From Bradyrhizobium jicamae (GTDB lineage: Bacteria > Pseudomonadota > Alphaproteobacteria > Rhizobiales > Xanthobacteraceae): DNA of 50,354 nucleotides. The stretch is taken from assembly GCF_001440395.1 (NCBI RefSeq), contig NZ_LLXZ01000185.1, positions 304 through 50,657 on the forward strand, written 5' to 3'. Each line of letters begins with the position of its first letter. Position 1 is the first letter of the stretch. Below are positions 16,264-23,888 of the stretch, one piece after another. The notes beneath the pieces were generated by a model, which was not told where the DNA came from, made no database searches, and saw only the letters and a program-made list of their open reading frames with translations. Position numbers and translations under genes: made by a program.

Positions 16264-17193
16264 CTAGCGCACGATCTTGATATTCGGGCCCTTTGGCTTG
16301 GGCTGCGACTGCTCCTGCGTTGCCGCTACACATTCATACTGCGGCCACTTCGGTAGCCGCTCATCGAGATTGACTTCGCGCCATTTCGGATGGCCGTTCA
16401 CATCCAGCCAACCCTTGTTCTCGCGGATAATCTGGGCCACTTTGGCCACGTTCTGGCACTGCTCGCCGGCGTAGCTGAACGTGATCAGAACGGCTTTGAC
16501 CGCCACCGTTCTCACCTCGGATTCCTGCCATTTGTACGTACCCGCCGGGATGACTGTCGTCAGATAGCTGTCGAGGGCTTTGTCGTCGACGGCGAGAAGC
16601 TGGAATTTATCGTCGACCGTCGTGTTCTCTGAAAACAGCGTTGCCGGCGCGCCGGCTACATAGAACATTGCATCAATTTCGCCCTTGCGCAGCGCCTCCA
16701 GCGCTTCCTTGCCTCCGAGAAATACCTCTTTCGAAGGCGTGACTCCCGTCTGGAAGAAAATCGTCTTTGCGGTCAGGTACGTGCCACTTCGTTGCGGACC
16801 TATCGCAACACGTTTGCCGTGCAGGTCGTTCAGCGTTTTCAGGGAGAGATCACCGAGGACATGGACCTCCTCCTTGTAAAGCGGATAAACGGCAGCAAGC
16901 TTGGCGGCGATAGCTTTCAGTTCATTGTCGTCAGAAATGTCGCGGATATAGTCGAGCACATCCGACTGCACGATACCGAGTTGGACACCGCGCTTCCTGC
17001 GAACGTCGAATACGTTCTGAATGGAGCCGGCCGATTCAAGAACCTGCAAGGAGACGCGGCTCGGTTCGGCGATCTTCTTGATGTCCTCGCCAATCTTGAT
17101 GTAGGTGCCGGTTGCCCCGCCTGTGACAATTCCCATCTGCGTGCCAGACGAGAGGGACATAGCAAGCACAATGGCCAAAACGGGAAGCTTCAT
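16264..17193 (-). CDS. TAXI family TRAP solute-binding protein (orphan)
   Basis: 309 residues. TAXI proteins are periplasmic receptors that normally feed a fused TRAP permease. The signature GIVTGGATGTYIKIGEDI is near the N-terminus, followed by VLESAGSIQNVFDVRR, GIVQSDVLDYI, VAIGPQRSGTYLTAKTIF and EIDAMFYVAGAPA. The N-terminal 20 residues are hydrophobic and likely a signal peptide, though the cleavage site is unclear. Start: the ATG ending at 17193 or the adjacent GTG ending at 17196, both behind AAGG. No permease gene is within reach on either side, so the receptor either serves a distant permease or acts as a sensor component. Confidence 0.85.
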   Translation of the reverse strand: MKLPVLAIVLAMSLSSGTQMGIVTGGATGTYIKIGEDIKKIAEPSRVSLQVLESAGSIQNVFDVRRKRGVQLGIVQSDVLDYIRDISDDNELKAIAAKLAAVYPLYKEEVHVLGDLSLKTLNDLHGKRVAIGPQRSGTYLTAKTIFFQTGVTPSKEVFLGGKEALEALRKGEIDAMFYVAGAPATLFSENTTVDDKFQLLAVDDKALDSYLTTVIPAGTYKWQESEVRTVAVKAVLITFSYAGEQCQNVAKVAQIIRENKGWLDVNGHPKWREVNLDERLPKWPQYECVAATQEQSQPKPKGPNIKIVR

Positions 17194-17532
17194 CACTTAC
17201 AACCTTGCGTTATAACCATGTCACAAATCGCGTATTATGGTGGCGCGTCACGCGCACGTTCAGGTTTCCGATGTGGAACTTTGCTCGCTTGGCCGGCGAG
17301 CCTGGCTTGATGAACCCCAGGCGGCGCGGGGATATTCCCGCCTTTGCTATTCGTTTTTCTTCATTCATCAGCTCGATCACGCGTTTCATAACGTGACGGA
17401 TGACGTCGGCCGGATACGGGAACCTATGAACTGACGGCTACGCGACGGGAGTGCGGCGATTTCAGGAGAGATAGTTGTGGCGGATCAGGTGAGATAATTG
17501 CGGCGAGTCTAGGGCGCAACCGCAGGAAAAGT

Positions 17533-17563
17533 CTACCTCCGGCTGTCTCTACCTCCGGCTGTC
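17533..17563. repeat. Tandem duplication of CTACCTCCGGCTGTC
   Basis: Two perfect copies (17533-17547 and 17549-17563) separated by one base. The core CTACCTCC is also found in the direct repeat upstream of the TRAP receptor gene. Confidence 0.7.
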
Positions 17564-17607
17564 CAATGTTCCGTCCCACTGCCGTCAGTCTCGGCATCGT
17601 CGCGCAT

Positions 17608-17704
17608 CCGTAGGGCGGGCAAAGGCGCGTCAGCGCCGTGCCCACCATCGATCGCCGTGTGCGATTCCGATGGTGGGCACGCTGTCGCTTTGCCTACCCT
17701 ACGG
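17608..17704. repeat. Long inverted repeat, CCGTAGGG...CCCTACGG type (copy 1)
   Basis: Outer ends CCGTAGGG and CCCTACGG pair perfectly, then GGGCAAAG/CTTTGCC and CGTGCCCACCAT/ATGGTGGGCACG. Each arm also contains its own GC-rich mini-hairpin (GGCGC-GTCA-GCGCC on the left). A second copy lies at 50224-50314. Confidence 0.85.
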
Positions 17705-17742
17705 CCTGCGAACTGATTTGCCTCCCGCTCAAAGCGCAATCT

Positions 17743-18232
17743 CGCGGCGCACGCTGCGACAAATCAACACGACGCCAAATCACTTCTGATTTTCCGAAGT
17801 CGCGTCAATCCCGGGAAGCAAAAATATTCCGCTTAACATGCAGGGCAAATCAGCGGCATGACTCTGCCTGTCTCACCCGATTGAGGGGCGGCTCGCGATC
17901 GTCACGAACGTGCGGTGAGATGCGATGGACGCAGATGGCGCGCTGGACGTACGCGCCGGAAGCGTACGGTGAAGTCGTGTGGTTCGGGCGCCGCGGTGCT
18001 GGCGTTAAGTTGGCGGGAAGTGTCCCGCCGATGACGGAGGCAAAAGAGCCGTTCTCCGGGAAGAGCACGAAGTAAGCCGTAAAGCCATTGCGCAGGGAAG
18101 GCCGGGATGCTCCCGCTGTACCTGTATGCTCGTGTGCACCTTTTGCTATGCGCAACGGCACGCGAGACCTCGGGTGCAGCAAGCACCCGGTCTTCCCTGC
18201 GCCCTCTGAATGCGAGGGCGGAAGATCCTTGA
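17743..18232. repeat. Large dispersed repeat unit of Bradyrhizobium type
   Basis: From memory, this matches a unit scattered through Bradyrhizobium genomes. It is recognised by the stretch reading GCCGTAAAGCCATTGCGCAG, by AAATCACTTCTGATTTTCCG at its left end, and by GGGTGCAGCAAGCACCCGGT near its right end. Minus-strand frames through it (for example 17850-18236) give peptides such as NGFTAYFVLFPENG that are often mis-annotated as hypothetical proteins. No transposase is visible. Borders are approximate. Confidence 0.6.
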
Positions 18233-18279
18233 GCACAACTCGGACAGCCTATGTCGCGAGATCGCAAACGCACACTCAG

Positions 18280-18480
18280 TCGTCATCGCCCGGCTTGCCG
18301 CCTCCGCTAAAGCTACGGCGGGCCAAGAGGGGAAAGCCTCGGCGAAGCCTTGGCGTAGCCGGGAGCGGGCGACCCAGTATTCCAGAGACGTCAGTGATTG
18401 AACCGAGAAGCCGCAGCGTACTGGATCCCCGCCTTCGCGCGGATGACAGTCGTTGTAGTGCTTCGGCACATCACCGCAAT
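18280..18480. repeat. Mosaic palindromic intergenic repeat
   Basis: It begins near CAGTCGTCATCGCCCGGCTT and ends near CCTTCGCGCGGATGACAGTC, so the outer ends can pair imperfectly. The centre holds GACCCAGTATTCCAGAGACG and CGTACTGGATCCCCGCC, partly complementary to each other. I recall this arrangement as recurrent between Bradyrhizobium genes. Borders are approximate. Confidence 0.5.
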
Positions 18481-18510
18481 GACAGCAAGGCGCACCTCTG
18501 TCGAAATAAT

Positions 18511-20400
18511 CTACTCCCGCTTCGGCGGATTCTCCTTCAAGAACCGCTCTACGTCCTCCTGCACCGAATATGGCAGCGGGATCGGATCGCCCTGATGGTC
18601 GATCGCGCGATCGAGGCAGAGGCGGACCATGCGCGCCAGTTCGGCCTTGCGATAGGGTTTTGCGAGCAACAGCACGCCCTCGCCGGGCCGTTTGTCCAGG
18701 TCGAACGCACCGAAGGTGTTGCCGGAGGTATAGAGCACCCGGAGCGGCGTGCGCAGTTCGGCGACCTTTTGCGCGAGCTGCCGGCCGTTCATGGCACCAG
18801 GCATGACGATGTCGGTGAACAGGAGATCGAACGGCGTGCCGGCGTTGATCAGTTCGAGCGCCTGCGCCGCGTTGGCGGCGGCAATGACCTTGTAGCCGAG
18901 GCTTTCGAGCCGGCCGATGACATGCGCGCGGACGACATCGTCATCCTCCACGCAGAGGATGGTTTCCGTTCCGCCGCGCAGCTCTCCATCCGGCGGCGCG
19001 GCACCGGCTTGCGGCATCTCCAAAGCCTCCGCGTTGGCCTTCGGCAGATAGATGCGGAAACAGGCGCCCTTCCCCTCCTCGCCGTCGACCACGACGCCGC
19101 CGCCGGACTGTTTTGCGAACCCAAACACCATGCTCAAACCGAGGCCGGTGCCGGTGCCGAACTGCTTGGTCGAAAAGAACGGCTCGAAAACCTTGTCGCG
19201 GATCGCGGCCGGAATACCGGCGCCGCTGTCGATGACCTCGATGGTGACGTAATCGCCGGGGCCGAGCCCGGCCAATTCGGCATCACTATCCTCGCGCGCA
19301 AAATTCGCGGTCCTGAACAGAAGCCTGCCGCCCTCGGGCATGGCGTCGCGGGCGTTGATCGCAAGATTGACCAGCGCAGAGGAGAGCTGGCCACGGTCGA
19401 CCAGCGCCGGCCAGGCCCGATCGCTGAGCGCCGTCTCGATCTCGATCTGACGTCCGAGCGTTGGAGACAGCAGTTGCACCACCTCCTCGATCAGGCCGTT
19501 GACGTCGGTCTCGCGCGGCCGCAGCGGCTGTTTGCGGGCAAAGGCGAGCAGGTTGGCGGTGAGCTGGGAGGCGCGACCGGCGGCATCATCGATCATCCGA
19601 ACGATCGAAGCGAGCGCGGCATCGTGCTTGACGCCATCGGCCAGGATTTCGATCGTGCCTGTGATCACGGTCAGCATGTTGTTGAAGTCGTGGGCGATGC
19701 CGCCGGTCATTTGCCCGACCGATTCCATCTTCTGCGCCTGGAACAGTTGCTCCTCCGCGGCGCGCTTGGCGGTGATGTCCCTGACGAAGGCGTTGACGAT
19801 GTGGCCCTCGCCGCGGCGCAGCGCGGTAAAAGAGACCTCGGCGAAGAATTCGCGGCCGTCCTTTTGCAGCAGCGGCGTTTCATATCGTCCGCCGACCCCG
19901 CTGCCTTCGGCCTCGCTCAGGAACCGATCGAGCCATTGCCGGTACAATACGCGCAGCGGTTCCGGAAACAGAAGTTCTTCCACGCTCCTGCCGACGGCCT
20001 CGGCGCGGGTCCACCCCATCAAGGCCTCGGCGTGTGGAGACCAGTTGAGGACGACGCAGCGTTCATCGGTCTGGACAAAGGCATCGAGCGCGCCTTCGAT
20101 GATGGCTTGCCCCATTTCGCTGTCGATCGTTGTCCGGTGCGAACGTTCCTGCTCCGGACCATTGCGAATATCCGCGATCTCAGCAGCGTCGGGCCGTTTG
20201 AGCCGAAGTCCCGCAAATCCGCCCGCAACCGCAAGCACACCGGCGGCCGCAGCGCCCGCCAGCGCGGCGCCGACGATTGTCGCCAGCGCCCCGACCGGCG
20301 GAGCACGTGTCGCCAAATAATAGGTCACGGCGTTCACGACGCAGGACGTCACGACGACCAGCAAAACCATCGCCAGCGCGAGACGTCCAGGTTGCGTCAT
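18511..20400 (-). CDS. Hybrid histidine kinase: 2 TM, PAS, HisKA-HATPase, C-terminal receiver
   Basis: 629 residues. Order: two N-terminal membrane helices (about 7-27 and 40-64) with almost no periplasmic loop, a PAS domain (about 95-215, ending FVRDITAKRAAEEQ), HisKA with His237 (GGIAHDFNNML), HATPase_c (NLAINARDAM, DSGAGIP, GTGTGLGLSMV), and a receiver with Asp530 (LLFTDIVMPG) and the Lys in LLAKPYRK. The GGIAHDFNN box marks a kinase class often found with C-terminal receivers. The lack of an extracytoplasmic domain suggests a cytosolic or membrane signal read by the PAS. It lies 111 bp downstream of the amidotransferase gene on the same strand; no output regulator is adjacent. Confidence 0.93.
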   Translation of the reverse strand: MTQPGRLALAMVLLVVVTSCVVNAVTYYLATRAPPVGALATIVGAALAGAAAAGVLAVAGGFAGLRLKRPDAAEIADIRNGPEQERSHRTTIDSEMGQAIIEGALDAFVQTDERCVVLNWSPHAEALMGWTRAEAVGRSVEELLFPEPLRVLYRQWLDRFLSEAEGSGVGGRYETPLLQKDGREFFAEVSFTALRRGEGHIVNAFVRDITAKRAAEEQLFQAQKMESVGQMTGGIAHDFNNMLTVITGTIEILADGVKHDAALASIVRMIDDAAGRASQLTANLLAFARKQPLRPRETDVNGLIEEVVQLLSPTLGRQIEIETALSDRAWPALVDRGQLSSALVNLAINARDAMPEGGRLLFRTANFAREDSDAELAGLGPGDYVTIEVIDSGAGIPAAIRDKVFEPFFSTKQFGTGTGLGLSMVFGFAKQSGGGVVVDGEEGKGACFRIYLPKANAEALEMPQAGAAPPDGELRGGTETILCVEDDDVVRAHVIGRLESLGYKVIAAANAAQALELINAGTPFDLLFTDIVMPGAMNGRQLAQKVAELRTPLRVLYTSGNTFGAFDLDKRPGEGVLLLAKPYRKAELARMVRLCLDRAIDHQGDPIPLPYSVQEDVERFLKENPPKRE

Positions 20401-20511
20401 GGCAGCTCTACCAATCTGGGGATGATGAGAAATTTAACCGACTTCCGGGACCCGATCTCATCTTTTCCGCCCCGTAAAATTACGGATCGGACCGGCGACA
20501 GCGTCCCCCGA

Positions 20512-21282
20512 TCAATTCGCCCGGTTATGCGCCTTGAGCGCCGTCCCGAATGCTTCAAACAAGGCGCGGTTAATCGGGTTGCGTTGCGGGTCGTATTCGG
20601 CGTGCCACTGGACGCCGAGCGCAAAGCTCGCGGCGTCCGCGATCCTGATAGCTTCGATGGTGCCGTCCTCGGCAATGCCCTCGATGACGACGCGCTCGCC
20701 GGGTTCGAGGATGCCCTGGCCATGCAACGAATTGACCCGGATGGTTTCGCAGCCGAGCAGACTTGCAAAGGTACCACCCGGCGTGAGGTGGACGTCATGA
20801 CGGTCGGCGAACACTACTGTCGGGTCGGGATGTATCTCGCCGTTCTCCAGCCGGGGCATGCGGTGGTTCATGCGACCCGGGATCTCGCGGATTTCCGGAT
20901 GCAGCGAGCCGCCGAAGGCGACGTTCATCTCCTGCAGGCCGCGGCAGATGCCGAAGATCGGCACACCCCGGGCGACGCAGGCCTCTGTCAGCGCCAACGC
21001 GACGTCGTCGCGATGGATGTCGTAGGGCTCGTGCTTCTCATGCGGCTCGGTCTTGAAGCGGGTCGGATGAACATTGGCGCGGGCGCCGGTCAGGATCACC
21101 CCGTCGACGACGTCGAGCAGCGCGCCGATGTCGGTGATCTCCGGCGAGCCCGCAAACATCAGCGGCAATGCGCCGGCGACGTCGGTGACCGCGCGCAAAT
21201 TGCGTTCTCCGACCATCTGGGTCTGGAAACGATTTTCGACGCGATAGGCGTTCCCGATCACACCGACGACGGGTCGTCTCAT
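20512..21282 (-). CDS. Class-I glutamine amidotransferase, PuuD-like (peptidase C26)
   Basis: 256 residues. The family hydrolyses gamma-glutamyl bonds; PuuD releases GABA from gamma-glutamyl-GABA in putrescine breakdown. The catalytic triad is visible: Cys113 in FGICRGLQEMN, His227 and Glu229 in LGVQWHAEYDPQRN. TGARANVHP and VNSLHGQG are typical of the subgroup. The start is the ATG ending at 21282 (MRRPVVGVIGN). A longer frame to 21375 adds non-conserved residues. No other polyamine genes are nearby, so the specific substrate is inferred only from family. Confidence 0.88.
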   Translation of the reverse strand: MRRPVVGVIGNAYRVENRFQTQMVGERNLRAVTDVAGALPLMFAGSPEITDIGALLDVVDGVILTGARANVHPTRFKTEPHEKHEPYDIHRDDVALALTEACVARGVPIFGICRGLQEMNVAFGGSLHPEIREIPGRMNHRMPRLENGEIHPDPTVVFADRHDVHLTPGGTFASLLGCETIRVNSLHGQGILEPGERVVIEGIAEDGTIEAIRIADAASFALGVQWHAEYDPQRNPINRALFEAFGTALKAHNRAN

Positions 21283-21405
21283 CGCAAGTTTTCCGCTGTC
21301 ATCGTCCTGTGCAGGGATCTTCTGGGTTGGGTCATGATTGGAGAAGATAATGCCTGTGGCGCGGCTGCGGATCAATATCCGCAGGGCGGCAGCGGAGCTG
21401 GCTTG

Positions 21406-22101
21406 CTATTTTCGCGTGAAGGCCTCCCGGGCGTCGATCCCGTCGACCCCGGGCAAACCGGCCGCCTGGAGCGCCGTAGCGGCCGGATTGCCGGTATTAC
21501 CCAGCCAGGGCAATTTGGCCTGGATTCCGCGCGTGACCGGCTCGCCCAGCGCGCCGCCGAAATCGAGCGGCCAGTACCCGTTCGGCACCACCTCAGTCGA
21601 TATCCCCTGCAGGCGATAGCCCTTGCCGAGCACCGCTTCGGCATCGTCGGGCGCCACCGTCCGCGCAGTGCCGGGTGTGGCCGGGTCGGCAAAGCTGACG
21701 AGCACGGGAATCAATTCGCCCTTCACCGGCACGATTCCGGTCTGCCGGCTCATCTCGCTGAACGGCACACGCTTGCCGGCGGCCGCGCCATAGGCACGCA
21801 AGGCCACATAGTTGATGTCATCGAGCACGAGCTTGTTGTCGACATGGGCGAGCAGCGCGACGAGGTTCCTGCCCTGCCCGAGATCGACGAAAACGGCGTC
21901 GCCGAGGGTGCGGGTCTGGCCGCGGCGGCTATAGCTGCGGTCGGGATGGACGGCCACGACGCCGGATGCCGATTTGCGCCCCTCCGGGGTCTCGACCTCG
22001 ACCGTGAGGCGATATTTGTGGGCGGGCCGGTTGATCCTGATCTGGTCGCCGATCACCAGCGCCGCCAGCAGCGCAAGCGGACCGAACCATTTGAAACTCA
22101 T
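21406..22101 (-). CDS. Membrane-anchored protein of unknown function
   Basis: 231 residues with one N-terminal hydrophobic segment (about 3-19, FKWFGPLALLAALVIG) and a long soluble part presumably in the periplasm. Visible stretches include YRLTVEVETPEGRKSASGVV, GDAVFVDLGQGRNLVALLAH and YWPLDFGGALGEPVTRGI. I recognise no family. The start at the ATG ending at 22101 follows GAGGACCGC; an in-frame ATG ending at 22131 is possible. It is divergent from the AI-2E-type permease. Confidence 0.65.
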   Translation of the reverse strand: MSFKWFGPLALLAALVIGDQIRINRPAHKYRLTVEVETPEGRKSASGVVAVHPDRSYSRRGQTRTLGDAVFVDLGQGRNLVALLAHVDNKLVLDDINYVALRAYGAAAGKRVPFSEMSRQTGIVPVKGELIPVLVSFADPATPGTARTVAPDDAEAVLGKGYRLQGISTEVVPNGYWPLDFGGALGEPVTRGIQAKLPWLGNTGNPAATALQAAGLPGVDGIDAREAFTRK

Positions 22102-22247
22102 GCGGTCCTCGCCGGGGTCATATCGGTTCATGCACCGCTTGGCATACCTGACGCGGCAGCGTCAAACCGGCGCGTGCGCTGGCGCTTGATCCCGGCGGCG
22201 TTTTGTCGAAAGACTGGCCGGTCAATGTCTCGCGAGAAGGAATCAAC

Positions 22248-23375
22248 GTGACAGGTCCGGCTGACAATCGCCTTCAGGCCCGCAGCGACATGGCGTGGGC
22301 GATCTCGGTCGGGGGCATCGGCGTGGTGCTGTTCGCCGCGATGCTTGCGTTCACCTGGCACTTTGCCGCGACGCTGTTTTTGATCTTTTCCGGCATGCTG
22401 CTCGGCGTTGCCCTCAATGCCATGAGCAATTTGCTCGGGCGCGTGGTGCGGCTGCCGCATGCGCTGCGGCTGACGACGGTCTGCCTGGTGGTCGCGGGCA
22501 TGCTGTCCGGCATCCTCTTTCTCGGCGGCACCACGATCGCCCAGCAGACGACGGCGCTGAGCAAGACGCTCAAATCGCAGCTCGTCAGCGTCAAGGGCTT
22601 TCTCGACCAGAACGGTATCGACACCAGCTTCTTCGATTTCGGCACGCTGTCATCGACGTCGGACGACGGCTCGCCGGCCCCCGCCGCACCGCCGACGCCG
22701 CACGCGCTTCCGAGCGCCGGCACGATTGCAGCCAGCGGCGGCGCGATCTTCAGCCAGAGCCTGAAACTGGTTCTGGGCACGGCCAGCGCCGTCGGAAACT
22801 TCTTCATCGTGCTGTTTCTGGGGATCGCATTCGCGACCCAGCCGAGCGTCTACCGCGACGGACTGTTGTTCATGGCACCCGCCAAGCATCGCACGCGCGC
22901 GGTGGCAATCGTCGACCGGATCGGCGAGACGCTGGAGCGCTGGCTGATCGCGCAGATCATCACCATGGTCGCGGTGTTTCTCGTGACCTGGATCGGGCTA
23001 TCGGTCATCGGCATCCAGAGTTCGTTCATCCTGGGCATCCAGGCAGGCCTTCTCGCCTTCATCCCGACGGTCGGCGCGATCCTCGGCGGGCTGATCGTGG
23101 TGCTGGCGAGTCTTGCGTCGGGATGGGTCGCCGCCCTCTCCGCCTTCATCCTGTTCCTCGGCGTGCATGCGCTCGAAAGCTACGTGCTGACGCCGATCAT
23201 CCAGCGCCAGGCGCTGGATATTCCACCCGCCACGCTGTTTGCGTTCCAGATCCTGCTCGGCGTCGTCTTCGGCATCTGGGGGCTGGCGCTCGCACTGCCG
23301 CTGATGGCGATCGCCAAGGTGATGATCGACCACTTCAAGGCAGAAGCCGCGCCGGCGCAGGTGGTGGCGGCCTGA
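22248..23375 (+). CDS. AI-2E family (PerM/YdiK-type) transporter
   Basis: A 375-residue integral membrane protein with about eight helices. It belongs to the PF01594 family, whose members have been linked to autoinducer-2 export, Na+/H+ exchange or unknown substrates. Characteristic stretches are the C-terminal IQAGLLAFIPTVGAILGGL, LESYVLTPIIQRQALDIPP and FGIWGLALALPLMAIAKVMI. Residues about 125-165 form an Ala/Pro-rich loop that is unusual in position. The start at GTG 22248 has AGAAGG 7 bases upstream; earlier non-ATG starts are possible. Function cannot be narrowed from context. Confidence 0.85.
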   Translation: MTGPADNRLQARSDMAWAISVGGIGVVLFAAMLAFTWHFAATLFLIFSGMLLGVALNAMSNLLGRVVRLPHALRLTTVCLVVAGMLSGILFLGGTTIAQQTTALSKTLKSQLVSVKGFLDQNGIDTSFFDFGTLSSTSDDGSPAPAAPPTPHALPSAGTIAASGGAIFSQSLKLVLGTASAVGNFFIVLFLGIAFATQPSVYRDGLLFMAPAKHRTRAVAIVDRIGETLERWLIAQIITMVAVFLVTWIGLSVIGIQSSFILGIQAGLLAFIPTVGAILGGLIVVLASLASGWVAALSAFILFLGVHALESYVLTPIIQRQALDIPPATLFAFQILLGVVFGIWGLALALPLMAIAKVMIDHFKAEAAPAQVVAA

Positions 23376-23381
23376 AAGGCC

Positions 23382-23684
23382 TCAGTCCGCCGTGGTCAGC
23401 ACCGTCTCGGTATGCTCGACCTCGGGGGGCGAAGCAAAATACGGCCCGACCAGCGCGCGCCAGGCGGTGAAATCCTCCGAGCCGCGGAAGTCGACGGTGT
23501 GGTTTTCCAGCGTCTCCCACTTCGCCACCAGCCGGTAGCGCTGCGGCTTCTCGATCGATTTATGCAGCTCGAACCCCTTGCCGCCCTTGGCGCGCAGGAA
23601 CAGCGGGCGCGCCTTGGCGACGGCCGCTTCAAAATCCTTCTCGGTGCCCGGCTTGACGTCGATTTGTGCGATTTCAGTGATCAT
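23382..23684 (-). CDS. Antibiotic biosynthesis monooxygenase (ABM) domain protein
   Basis: 100 residues, a single dimeric alpha+beta-barrel ABM domain: ITEIAQIDVKPGTEKDFEAA, RAKGGKGFELHKSIEKPQRY, LVAKWETLENHTVDFRGS. Family members range from cofactor-free quinone-forming monooxygenases to haem-degrading enzymes and stress proteins, so the reaction is open. The ATG ends at 23684. It is convergent with the AI-2E-type gene across 6 bases. Confidence 0.8.
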   Translation of the reverse strand: MITEIAQIDVKPGTEKDFEAAVAKARPLFLRAKGGKGFELHKSIEKPQRYRLVAKWETLENHTVDFRGSEDFTAWRALVGPYFASPPEVEHTETVLTTAD

Positions 23685-23888
23685 CGGTTACGCCTTCTCA
23701 TGAGAATGGCCGTGTCTAACCCAGCTGCCCGAAAAGAAAAAGGCGGACACGCAAGCGCTGCTGCGGCGCACACCGGCCGCGCAGCATGAGGAAATCGCGC
23801 GCGTGACATGCTCCCGCCTCAACCCTCGTTTGATGTACGCTTGCGCCACATGACGAGCGGCAAGCTCGCGGTCACGGGGAGAGAAACG

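Larger units (their letters stand above)
17194..18510. other. 1.3-kb repeat-rich intergenic island
   Basis: No credible gene. From left to right: about 330 bp of unique sequence, a tandem 15-mer (17533-17563), a long inverted repeat (17608-17704), a large dispersed-repeat unit (about 17743-18232), and a mosaic palindromic stretch (about 18280-18480). Reading frames through it have the composition of antisense or spurious frames. Confidence 0.6.

Noticed and set aside
17850..18273. Minus-strand hypothetical proteins inside the dispersed repeat
   Set aside because: Several overlapping frames are open in the same repeat and none has a ribosome site or domain; they are the usual over-annotation of this element.
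18088..22251. Plus-strand open frame of 1387 codons
   Set aside because: It runs through a repeat island and then antisense to three well-supported minus-strand genes. The translation is Arg/His/Asp-rich without domains, so it is an artefact of GC-rich antisense coding.
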